In this document: piece after piece, positions 1-6,485 of the stretch | Position numbering within the stretch: position 1 is the first letter of the stretch | Layout of the letters: each line of letters begins with the position of its first letter | NCBI GenBank assembly: GCA_031267175.1 | Contig: JAIRZP010000012.1 | Location: 1 to 6,487, forward strand | Origin: Coriobacteriales bacterium | GTDB lineage: Bacteria; Actinomycetota; Coriobacteriia; Coriobacteriales; UBA8131 | DNA: 6,487 nucleotides | Reading direction: 5' to 3' | Position numbers and translations under genes: made by a program | Notes under the pieces: model-generated | Told to the model about the DNA's origin: nothing | The model's database searches: none | What the model saw: the letters and a program-made list of their open reading frames with translations, nothing else

Positions 1-1
1 C

Positions 2-2164
2 CAAGGTCGCCTCTGCATGCGCTGCCTGGAACTACCGCAGGTCGTCAACCACGAAAGCCGCGTCAAGCGTCCCCTGAAGCGCATCGGCGAGCGTGGCGAG
101 GACAAATGGGAGGAGGTCAGCTGGGACGAGGCCTACAGCATCATCGAAAAGAATGTGCGTCGCTTCCAGCAAGAGAGCGGACCGGAGTCCATCGTCTCCA
201 TGATCGGCACCGGACGCAACGTCAGCCAGGTCATCGCCCACAACCAATATGCTAACTTCGGCGGGCCAGACCTGACGCTGTGCTTCCTTTCCGGCGACAG
301 TTGCATGCTGCCGCGCACGGCGATGTGCTTCGTCATCATGGGCAACCAGTGGGTGGCCGATATGTCGCAGTTCCGGCCCACCCGCTACGAGGACGACCCG
401 GACTGGCAGGTGCCAGAGTGCATCGTCATCTGGGGCACCAACCCGGTCATCAACAATGCCGACGCCTTCCTGGGCCATTGGATCGTGGAGTGCATGAAGC
501 GCGGCAGCGAGCTTATCACCATCGATCCCATGCTCACCTGGATCGGCTCCAAGTCCAAGTACTGGCTGCGCCTACGCCCGGGCACCGATGCAGCCCTGGC
601 AATGGGGATGTTGAACGTCTGTATCAACGAGGACTTGGTGGATCATGACTTCATCGACCGATGGACCTATGGCTACGACAAACTCGTTGAGCGTGTCCAG
701 GATTATCCGCCGGAGAAGGTAGCTGAGATTTGCTGGGTGGACAAGGACCTGATTGTCGAGACCGCCCGTTTCTATGCTCAGGCCAAGCCTTCTACTATCC
801 AATGGGGCCTGGCTGTGGATATGAGCAAGATAGGCACGGTCACCGCGCATGCCATCGCTTGTCTGGCCGGCATCACCGGCAACATCGACAACCCCGGTGG
901 CAACGTGCTCATAGATCAGGCCAGCGGCCTGGAGTTCGGCTACAACTCCGGCATCGAGTACCTGGCCGAGGGCATGGTGGGCAAGCGCCTGGGCAATAGC
1001 AAGTACCCGCTAAAAAAGTACGGGTTCACAGCCTCCTCGCAGTCTGACACCATCCTACAAGCCATCGAGACCGGCCTGGACGAGAATGGCAATCCGCGTC
1101 CGGTGCGGATGCTTTGGATTCAGTCATCCAACCCAATCGCCAACATGGGCCAGGATGCCCCGCGCATCTACCGAGCCATGAAGAACGTGGACTTCATTTG
1201 CGTCATCGACATGTTTAAGACCCCCTACGCCGTAGCCTGCGCCGATTTGGTTCTGCCCTGCGCAATGAGCAACGAGCGCGACTGTGTGCGGGTCTGGTTC
1301 GACCCGCTGCGTTCCCTTACCAAGTGCAGCCAGTATTACGAGGCCAAGGAAGACGAGCAGATCATGATAGACCTGGGTCATCGTCTCTCGCCGGACAAGT
1401 GGCCCGAGTGGGTGCAGACCCCGCGGGACTATATGAACTGGCGGATGGACGGCGCCGATGTTGGTATGACCTTAGAGCAGTTGGAGAATGAACAGGGCGG
1501 TATGTACTACAACGATTTTCGCTATTACAAGTATGAAAAGAGCCTGCTGCGCCCCGACGGTCTGCCCGGATTCATGACCCCAACCGGCCGTTTTGAGTTC
1601 TTTATCACCCTCTATCATCAATGGGGCCTGGATCCGCTACCTTATTTTGAGGAGCCACCAACCAGCCCCTACTCCACACCAGAGAAATCCCAGCAGTACC
1701 CGCTGGTGTTGACTACTGGCAAGCGCTCCTTCGAGTTCTTCCACTCCGAGTGGCGCCAAGCCGACACTACCAGCCGCGAACTGCACCCCTTCCCACGCTT
1801 TGAGATCCACCCGGCAACGGCGACCGCCTACGGTATTGCTGATAATCAGTGGGCCTGGATTGAGAACGAACTGGGGCGCTTCCGCCAGATTGCGCATTAT
1901 AACGACACGCTGGATGAGCGCGTGGTTTCCACCGAGCATGGCTGGTGGTTCCCAGAAAAAGAGGCCGCCGAGCCAAGCCTCTTCGGAGTCTTTGATTGCA
2001 ACCCCAACAACGCCATCCCGATGTGCGAGAACGGCGAGTCCGGCTACGGGGCACCCATCAAGTGCGGCATCTGCAAGGTTTATGCAGTAACACCGGAAAA
2101 CAGCACAACAGAGATGCAGCCGACCTATCAAGTGACACGTGGAGGGGGGTATACTCATGGCTAA
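2..2164 (+). CDS. Molybdopterin-dependent oxidoreductase, DMSO reductase superfamily, catalytic subunit (5'-partial)
   Basis: Catalytic subunit of a Mo/W-bis(pyranopterin guanine dinucleotide) enzyme. The frame is open to the left edge, so the first codons and probably three cluster cysteines lie outside the window; 720 residues are visible. It opens with the end of the N-terminal [4Fe-4S] domain (GRLC, then R, then the PLKR, GERG and SWDEA blocks). A Cys at 302-304, in a GDSC context, is a candidate metal ligand. Pterin-domain signatures follow: WGTNP at 431-445 and LRPGTD at 572-589. The C-terminal molybdopterin dinucleotide-binding domain shows YPLVLTTGKR, a SEWRQ block, EHGWWFPE and a final CKVYAV. 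A roughly 24-residue polar tail ends in a glycine run whose codons double as the ribosome binding site of the next gene. The C-terminal signatures resemble the broad group that includes acetylene hydratase and pyrogallol/resorcinol hydroxytransferase-like proteins, but the substrate is not identifiable. No Tat signal can be assessed. The small ferredoxin encoded next is its likely electron partner. Confidence 0.93.
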   Translation, partial: QGRLCMRCLELPQVVNHESRVKRPLKRIGERGEDKWEEVSWDEAYSIIEKNVRRFQQESGPESIVSMIGTGRNVSQVIAHNQYANFGGPDLTLCFLSGDSCMLPRTAMCFVIMGNQWVADMSQFRPTRYEDDPDWQVPECIVIWGTNPVINNADAFLGHWIVECMKRGSELITIDPMLTWIGSKSKYWLRLRPGTDAALAMGMLNVCINEDLVDHDFIDRWTYGYDKLVERVQDYPPEKVAEICWVDKDLIVETARFYAQAKPSTIQWGLAVDMSKIGTVTAHAIACLAGITGNIDNPGGNVLIDQASGLEFGYNSGIEYLAEGMVGKRLGNSKYPLKKYGFTASSQSDTILQAIETGLDENGNPRPVRMLWIQSSNPIANMGQDAPRIYRAMKNVDFICVIDMFKTPYAVACADLVLPCAMSNERDCVRVWFDPLRSLTKCSQYYEAKEDEQIMIDLGHRLSPDKWPEWVQTPRDYMNWRMDGADVGMTLEQLENEQGGMYYNDFRYYKYEKSLLRPDGLPGFMTPTGRFEFFITLYHQWGLDPLPYFEEPPTSPYSTPEKSQQYPLVLTTGKRSFEFFHSEWRQADTTSRELHPFPRFEIHPATATAYGIADNQWAWIENELGRFRQIAHYNDTLDERVVSTEHGWWFPEKEAAEPSLFGVFDCNPNNAIPMCENGESGYGAPIKCGICKVYAVTPENSTTEMQPTYQVTRGGGYTHG
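2141..2149 (+). promoter_or_regulatory. G-rich ribosome binding site that sets the start of the small ferredoxin gene
   Basis: A GGAGG followed by further Gs lies inside the last codons of the molybdopterin subunit. It is followed 7 to 11 nt later by ATG at 2157. The in-frame GTG at 2139 lies before this site and has no ribosome binding site of its own, so ATG 2157 is the supported start. The arrangement suggests translational coupling to the upstream gene. Confidence 0.7.
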
Positions 2165-2501
2165 GGGAGAATACGGCCTGATGATTGATTACGAGTTTTG
2201 TTCTGGCTGTCATGCCTGTGAGGTGGGCTGCAAGATGGAGCACCAGATGCCTAAGGGCGACTTCGGCATCAAGATCCTGCAGGACGGCCCACGCTTGAAC
2301 TCCAACGGCAAGTGGGAGTACACCTACATTCCCGTGCCCACCAGTCTCTGCGACCTCTGTTCTGCCCGTGTCAAGGCAAACAAGCTGCCCACCTGCGTGC
2401 ACCACTGCCAAGCCGGCGTGATGGTATACGACACGGTGGCAGAGCTGACCGAGAAGGCCAAACGCGCCAAAAAAGACACGATGGCCATCTTCGTGCGCTA
2501 G
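2157..2501 (+). CDS. Small two-cluster [4Fe-4S] ferredoxin-like electron-transfer subunit
   Basis: A 114-residue iron-sulfur protein, presumably the electron-transfer partner of the preceding molybdopterin enzyme. Two cysteine groups are visible. C15, C18, C21 and C25 form CxxCxxCxxxC; C65, C68, C80 and C84 form CxxCx11CxxxC, followed by QAGV in the place usually held by P-x-x-A. These match the first and fourth cysteine groups of DmsB/PhsB-type subunits. The second and third groups are absent, and the protein is about half the usual 180 to 205 residues, so two clusters are predicted instead of four. There is no signal peptide or membrane segment. Its start overlaps the upstream stop by 8 nt, which argues for co-translation and a stable complex. 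The C-terminal 30 residues are lysine-rich and probably helical. Family assignment is firm; the pairing with the upstream enzyme is inferred from position. Confidence 0.92.
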   Translation: MAKGEYGLMIDYEFCSGCHACEVGCKMEHQMPKGDFGIKILQDGPRLNSNGKWEYTYIPVPTSLCDLCSARVKANKLPTCVHHCQAGVMVYDTVAELTEKAKRAKKDTMAIFVR

Positions 2502-2515
2502 AGCGGTCATCGACA

Positions 2516-2550
2516 GCCTGAGGAGCAAGGCCCTTATCTGCTCCTCAGGC
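2516..2550 (+). other. Intercistronic stem-loop with perfect 12-bp stem
   Basis: 2516-2527 is exactly complementary to 2539-2550, leaving an 11-nt loop. It lies 14 nt after the ferredoxin stop and 26 nt before the SDR start. No T-run follows, so it is not a canonical intrinsic terminator. It may be a weak attenuator, an mRNA processing or stability element, or part of a terminator acting with other factors. It divides the cluster into a molybdopterin half and an SDR-AOR half. Confidence 0.65.
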
Positions 2551-2576
2551 CATCCATCAGAAAAGCGAGGACATTC

Positions 2577-3380
2577 ATGACAGACAGACTAAATGGCAAG
2601 ATCGCGCTGGTCACGGGTGCTGGCAATGGCATCGGACGGGCAACAGCCATCCGCTTTGCTGCCGAGGGCGCAAAAGTCATCGCCACTACGCGCAATGCCG
2701 AGCGTGGCGAGTCCACTTTGGCCACTATCAAGAAGGCCGGCGGCCAGGCTATCTTCATCCCGGCCAATATCCGCAACAAGTCCGAGATCATTAGCGTCGT
2801 GAAGCAGGGGCACGACCACTACGGCAGCTTAGACGTGCTATGCAACTGCGCCGGCGTTTTGGCATCCAAGCCATTCCTGGAGCAGACCGACGAGGATTTC
2901 GAGCTGATCAGCCAGACGAACTTCCTCTCTTATGTCTACGCCATGCAGACAGTCATCCCCTATATGATTGAACAGGGTGGCGGCTCGATTGTGAATATTG
3001 CTTCCGTATCCGTGTACAAGCCAGAACTGAACTCCTACTACTACGGAGCTTTCAAGGCGGCCATCAACAAGCTCTCGATTGATGTGGCCTATGAACAGGC
3101 ACCAAATAAGATTCGCGTCAATGTGGTCTGTCCCGGCCCGGTGCTTACCGGCATGACGCCGATATCGGCTGACAACACTGCTGCGATACAGGCTCTAGCA
3201 GACAATTTTTCCATCATTGGTCGGATGGGGCGTCCGGAAGACATCGCCAATATGAATCTCTTCCTGGCAAGTGACGAGGCCGAGTGGGTTACCGGAGCCA
3301 CGATTCTGGTGGATGGCGGCACCAATCTGAGTGGTCCGAAATTCGTGCCCACCGCAGCTGAAGTATTGAGCAGAGACTGA
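2577..3380 (+). CDS. Short-chain dehydrogenase/reductase (classical SDR), NAD(P)-dependent
   Basis: A 267-residue classical SDR of full length, predicted to interconvert an alcohol and a ketone/aldehyde or to act as a FabG-like 3-oxoacyl reductase. The Rossmann motif TGAGNGIG is at residues 13-20. The usual NNAG motif reads NCAG at 90-93. The catalytic set is N115, S143 and Y156-x3-K160, with the standard 13-residue Ser-Tyr spacing. The PGP motif and the C-terminal VDGG block are present. The second beta strand ends in T-T-R with no acidic residue, which by family rules leans towards NADP(H), a modest inference. A short tail of about 15 residues follows the conserved core. ATG 2577 is preceded by GAGG at 2567-2570. 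The next gene begins 24 nt downstream, so it probably shares a transcript with the iron-sulfur/AOR pair. The substrate is unknown; the redox neighbours favour a catabolic role over fatty acid synthesis. Confidence 0.95.
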   Translation: MTDRLNGKIALVTGAGNGIGRATAIRFAAEGAKVIATTRNAERGESTLATIKKAGGQAIFIPANIRNKSEIISVVKQGHDHYGSLDVLCNCAGVLASKPFLEQTDEDFELISQTNFLSYVYAMQTVIPYMIEQGGGSIVNIASVSVYKPELNSYYYGAFKAAINKLSIDVAYEQAPNKIRVNVVCPGPVLTGMTPISADNTAAIQALADNFSIIGRMGRPEDIANMNLFLASDEAEWVTGATILVDGGTNLSGPKFVPTAAEVLSRD

Positions 3381-3404
3381 ATAATACCCTCTTGGGAGCC
3401 CAAT

Positions 3405-4001
3405 ATGAGTACTGAAGTTTACGGCCCACATATAGTGCAGTACCCACCGGACTATTCGCTCTGCGCTGGCTGCACCACCTGCGAGATTGTCTGCTCACTG
3501 TCGCATGACGGAGTGGTGGGGCCGCAGTATAATCGCATATTTCTCATGCGCCACGAGCCTTCGATGATTCATGAGGTGCTTTCCTGCCAACACTGTGTGA
3601 ACCCTCCCTGTCTGGATGCCTGTCAGGATGGGGCGATGAGTCTGAGCAAGTCCGGTGTAGTTGTCGTGAACGAGCTGGTCTGCACAGGCTGTATGCGTTG
3701 CGTGAAGGCTTGTGCGTTTTCGCCGCCACGCATCAACATGGTGCGCTCACGTTCGAAGGAGACGCGCGGTGCGCGAAAATGCGACCTCTGCTCGGGACGT
3801 GCGGATGGCCCAGCCTGCATCCAGTGGTGCCCGGTGAAGTGCCTTGGCATGTCAGATGGCCCTCGGCCGGAATACGAAGCGATACACGCGGCGTTTATGG
3901 GTGCGGAGTCGGCAGGGGCGGGGGCGGTGGAGACGGGCGAGACTCGTGATCCGGACATTCTGGGCGAGCTGATTGTTGCAGGAGAGGAGGCCTCAAAATG
4001 A
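3405..4001 (+). CDS. Four-cluster [4Fe-4S] electron-transfer protein, partner of the AOR-family enzyme
   Basis: A 198-residue polyferredoxin of the HycB/HydN/DmsB-like group, expected to move electrons between the AOR-family enzyme and a cellular carrier. Sixteen cysteines fall into four groups: C20/23/26/30, C61/64/69/73, C93/96/99/103 and C126/129/138/142. This is the full complement for four cubane clusters; an extra Cys sits at 146. Residues after about 150 form an Ala/Gly/Glu-rich tail with no cysteines. No signal peptide or membrane segment is visible, so it is probably cytoplasmic. Start ATG 3405 has GGGAG at 3394-3398. Its stop overlaps the start of the AOR gene as ATGA, strong evidence that the two act together. 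Pairing of an iron-sulfur protein with an AOR-type subunit is known from E. coli YdhY/YdhV, from AorA/AorB, and from benzoyl-CoA reductase BamC/BamB. Which of these is functionally closest cannot be decided here. Confidence 0.93.
   Translation: MSTEVYGPHIVQYPPDYSLCAGCTTCEIVCSLSHDGVVGPQYNRIFLMRHEPSMIHEVLSCQHCVNPPCLDACQDGAMSLSKSGVVVVNELVCTGCMRCVKACAFSPPRINMVRSRSKETRGARKCDLCSGRADGPACIQWCPVKCLGMSDGPRPEYEAIHAAFMGAESAGAGAVETGETRDPDILGELIVAGEEASK
3985..3990 (+). promoter_or_regulatory. Consensus Shine-Dalgarno for the AOR-family gene
   Basis: AGGAGG sits inside the end of the four-cluster gene, 7 nt before ATG 3998. It supports that start over any later internal Met and explains efficient translation despite the ATGA overlap. 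Confidence 0.8.
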
Positions 4002-6103
4002 GTGATGCCGCTTCGAAGACTGCTGCGACAGTCATTACGGAGGCCGCAGACGGCGCGAAAGTCTTTGGCTATACAGGGAAGATTCTCCGAATCAGTCTTA
4101 CGGATCAGAGCACCGAAATTGTACCCACGTCCCGCTATGTGCCCAAATACATCGGCGGTAGAGCCATCTGCAATCGCATCTTTTACGATGAGGTGCCCGT
4201 TGGCACCCAGGCCTTTGACGCAGAAAACAAAATCATATTCATGACCGGACCCACGACTGCTACTGGTATTCCCACGGGCGGCAGGTCGGTTTTTAGTTCA
4301 ATTGCTCCAAACAGCTATCCTGAGCAGTATGCTTGGAGCGGGATTGGTGGCTGGTTTGGCGCCGAGGTTAAATTTGCCGGCTATGATGGATTCATCATTG
4401 AGGGCACAGCTGATAGGCCCACCTATATTTTAATCAAAGATAACAAGATAGTGTTTCACGATGCTTGCGAAGTCGAACTATGGGGTGGCTTGGTACATCC
4501 TACGCAGGCAAGACTGCGCGAACTCCATCCCGGCAGGCTGGAAAGCGTGGTGATAGGACCGGCCGGAGAGAACCTGATGCGCAACGCCAGCGTCACCACC
4601 AGCAACGACAACGTGGCAGCCAAGGCTGGACTGGGCGCAGTCTTTGGCTCCAAGAATCTGAAGGCCATCAGCGTGAGCGGCTCCGGCACTGTGATACCGG
4701 CCGATATCGAAAAAGTCCTCGAGCTAAGGCGTGATATGTGCTCGCCCGCCATGCGCCCGAATCCGGTGGTGCAGGAGACGAAGCATGGCATGGACGGCAA
4801 CCTGATGGAAGTGGAGGGCGGTTGGCTGCGCGGTCAGGTTGCCTGTTCACACGGCTGCAATCAACACTGTTGCCGACTGATGATTGATATACCCAGCGCG
4901 CTTTCTGATGACCAAACTCAAAATCAGGTGGAGAAGTGCGTAGGCATCTTCGCCTATGGTTTCAAGGAAGATTGTAGCTGGCTTCCTATTCAATCCTGGG
5001 AGAGCTCGCAAAACTCGATGCCGCCCTGCAAGATGCTTTCCGGGGAGCCACCCATACCTGATCTTACCGATCCATACTTCGAGCAGCTGTTCAAACAGGT
5101 ACGAGGCGACCTCGTGAATTTTTGGAAACCTGACTTCCACAAGGGCGCTGTGATGATGCATCTCTGCAACGAATACGGCATTGACAAATGGGACGTAATC
5201 GTCTGGTATTTGACGTGGATTGCCATGTGCAAAAAGGAAGGTCTGCTTGATGAAATTGATTTCGAGGTAGAACCGGACGCAGAAAATGAGGAATTCGTGC
5301 GTTACTTCCTGGATATGATCTGTTATCGCAGAGGCGAGTTGGGAAGGCTCTTTGGTGAAGGCATGGCCAGGGCTACCCGCGAGCTCGGCTATGAGAAGTA
5401 TTCACGGAGTATCTATCACGGACGTTTTTCACAGGCTCTGCCGGATAGACGCAGGCTGGATTTGCCGGTGAGTCTGGAGGCTGCCTGGGGCATGAGTTAC
5501 CACTGGATGGGGCGTGGCTTTGAATCAACGATTGACAAACCGGGGTGGCTGGCGGTGGCTCTGATGCTGATGACATCCACCCGCGACATGCAGACGGTAG
5601 CACATTTTCATGGGCACGTGGAGAATCACGCTGAGATTGCGGCGGATCCCTGCCATAGCAAGCTGCTCATAGAGGACGTAATCACGAATGAGGACAAAGG
5701 CGAACTGAAGGATTCGGTGAGTACCTGTGAGTGGCAGAGTCCGGATTTTGCCTGGGACGACATGGAAGCTGAGATGTTTGCCTGCGCCACCGGCATCGCC
5801 TTACCTACTCCTGAACTGCGCGAGGCAGCGGTACGATCCAAGCTCATATTTCGTGCAATTGAAATGCGCAATCATGGGCGCACGCGACAGATGGAAGTGA
5901 ATGAAATCTATCCTTCGTTGATTTACCCCGATCCACTCGGCGAGACAGTCAGCCTTGAAGACTGGAATGATTTCGTGGATCTCTACTACGAAGCGCGTGG
6001 TTGGGATATAGCTACCGGATGGCCGACACGGGCTACCTGGGAGAAATACGGCCTGAATGACATTGCCGAAGACATGGCCGCACTGGGCAAGCTGCCAAGG
6101 TAG
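3998..6103 (+). CDS. Aldehyde:ferredoxin oxidoreductase (AOR) family tungsten-type enzyme
   Basis: A 701-residue AOR-family protein; characterised members carry a tungsten bis-pterin cofactor and one [4Fe-4S] cluster and oxidise aldehydes, reduce acids, or (BamB) reduce an aromatic acyl-CoA. After an Ala-rich leader of about 23 residues, the N-terminal domain begins at GYTGK (24-28). It shows GGR (53-55), a second GGR (94-96), AGYDG (127-131), GPAGEN (187-192) and the GSKNLKAI block (217-224). Cluster cysteines are C283, C287 and C291 or C292, then C577 in DSVSTC, matching the late DSLGLC-type motif. The first group reads Cx3Cx3CC, not the usual Cx2Cx3C. At 701 residues it is about 100 longer than Pyrococcus AOR (605), the excess lying mostly between C292 and C577. 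No signal peptide is seen. The overlapping upstream iron-sulfur gene is its likely redox partner. Family assignment is firm; substrate and metal are inferred only by family. Confidence 0.95.
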   Translation: MSDAASKTAATVITEAADGAKVFGYTGKILRISLTDQSTEIVPTSRYVPKYIGGRAICNRIFYDEVPVGTQAFDAENKIIFMTGPTTATGIPTGGRSVFSSIAPNSYPEQYAWSGIGGWFGAEVKFAGYDGFIIEGTADRPTYILIKDNKIVFHDACEVELWGGLVHPTQARLRELHPGRLESVVIGPAGENLMRNASVTTSNDNVAAKAGLGAVFGSKNLKAISVSGSGTVIPADIEKVLELRRDMCSPAMRPNPVVQETKHGMDGNLMEVEGGWLRGQVACSHGCNQHCCRLMIDIPSALSDDQTQNQVEKCVGIFAYGFKEDCSWLPIQSWESSQNSMPPCKMLSGEPPIPDLTDPYFEQLFKQVRGDLVNFWKPDFHKGAVMMHLCNEYGIDKWDVIVWYLTWIAMCKKEGLLDEIDFEVEPDAENEEFVRYFLDMICYRRGELGRLFGEGMARATRELGYEKYSRSIYHGRFSQALPDRRRLDLPVSLEAAWGMSYHWMGRGFESTIDKPGWLAVALMLMTSTRDMQTVAHFHGHVENHAEIAADPCHSKLLIEDVITNEDKGELKDSVSTCEWQSPDFAWDDMEAEMFACATGIALPTPELREAAVRSKLIFRAIEMRNHGRTRQMEVNEIYPSLIYPDPLGETVSLEDWNDFVDLYYEARGWDIATGWPTRATWEKYGLNDIAEDMAALGKLPR

Positions 6104-6145
6104 CCAATGGTAGAAAGACCATCAGGGCCTTAGGAACGGTAAAAA

Positions 6146-6261
6146 TCCCCTCCTTCGGAGGGGTGGCGCCGACGCAGTCGGTGACGGGGTGGTTTGTTGT
6201 GAGCGTCATCCAGTCGCTTTAACCACCCCGGCGCTGCGCGCCACCCCTCCGGAGGAGGGGA
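6146..6261. repeat. 116-bp palindromic REP/MITE-like repeat
   Basis: The outer arms 6146-6169 and 6238-6261 are complementary at 23 of 24 positions. The inner arms 6185-6194 and 6221-6230 (CGGGGTGGTT and its complement) are perfect. Each outer arm also folds on itself: CCCCTCC, a 3-nt loop, then GGAGGGG at 6147-6163, with the counterpart at 6244-6260. Between outer and inner arms lie small GC hairpins, CCGA/TCGG on the left and GGCGC/GCGCC on the right. The centre, about 6196-6220, is unpaired. It has no coding capacity. GC-rich palindromes of this look are dispersed in many copies in several bacterial phyla, a recollection and not a search result. It may also protect the 3' end of the operon transcript or end transcription. 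Confidence 0.75.
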
Positions 6262-6306
6262 ATTGTCGTACCTATGCCTTGAAGGGGGCAGGGGTTATTT
6301 CATAAC

Positions 6307-6485
6307 AATCCCCCTTTGCAAAAAGGTAGTTTTTTACACTCGCAATCAGCCGTTTTCCAGTTCACAGGCTCAGATACCACAGAATTGCGCCGCGAGTAAC
6401 CCCAAAACGGCTATTTGTTGAGGTCTTTTCAATGAAAGCAGCAGGTCGACAGCTTGTAAAAACTACCTTTTTGCAAAGGGGGATT
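6307..6485. mobile_element. MITE-like element or insertion-sequence remnant with 28-bp perfect inverted repeats
   Basis: 6307-6334 (beginning AATCCCCCTTTGC) is the exact complement of 6458-6485. After a one-base bulge the match continues for three more bases (6336-6338 with 6455-6457). The 120-odd bp interior has no open frame. It contains a second 9-bp inverted pair, AGCCGTTTT at 6348-6356 and AAAACGGCT at 6404-6412. The size, terminal repeats and lack of a transposase suit a non-autonomous element. Target-site duplication cannot be tested because the right end falls at the window edge. It could instead be a large structured RNA or a dispersed palindromic repeat. Confidence 0.6.

Noticed and set aside
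17..19. ATG at 17 as the true start of the molybdopterin enzyme
   Set aside because: The frame is open to base 2, and the preceding codons encode the conserved GRLC part of the [4Fe-4S] domain, so the real start is upstream of the window.
2139..2156. GTG start at 2139 for the small ferredoxin gene
   Set aside because: It precedes the G-rich ribosome binding site and would add six residues (MEGGIL) encoded by that site; ATG 2157 is better placed and the protein from there matches family N-termini.
1637..2158. Long antisense open frame (173 codons, minus strand) under the molybdopterin gene
   Set aside because: It lies wholly opposite a clearly conserved coding region, shows no recognisable domain, and is what a GC-rich gene produces by chance. 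Others at 32-478 and 2058-2528 are dismissed for the same reason.
2502..2576. Promoter ahead of the SDR gene
   Set aside because: No pair of -35/-10-like boxes with proper spacing stands out; the gap is mostly taken up by the stem-loop.
6107..6122. Small hairpin after the AOR stop codon as a terminator
   Set aside because: The stem is only 5 bp, AT-containing, and has no T-run.
6146..6261. Reading the large palindrome as a Rho-independent terminator
   Set aside because: Neither strand has a T-run directly after a stem; its size and nested symmetry fit a repeat element better, though it may still affect 3' ends.
6146..6485. CRISPR array
   Set aside because: The repeats are inverted pairs of two different sequences, not regularly spaced direct repeats.
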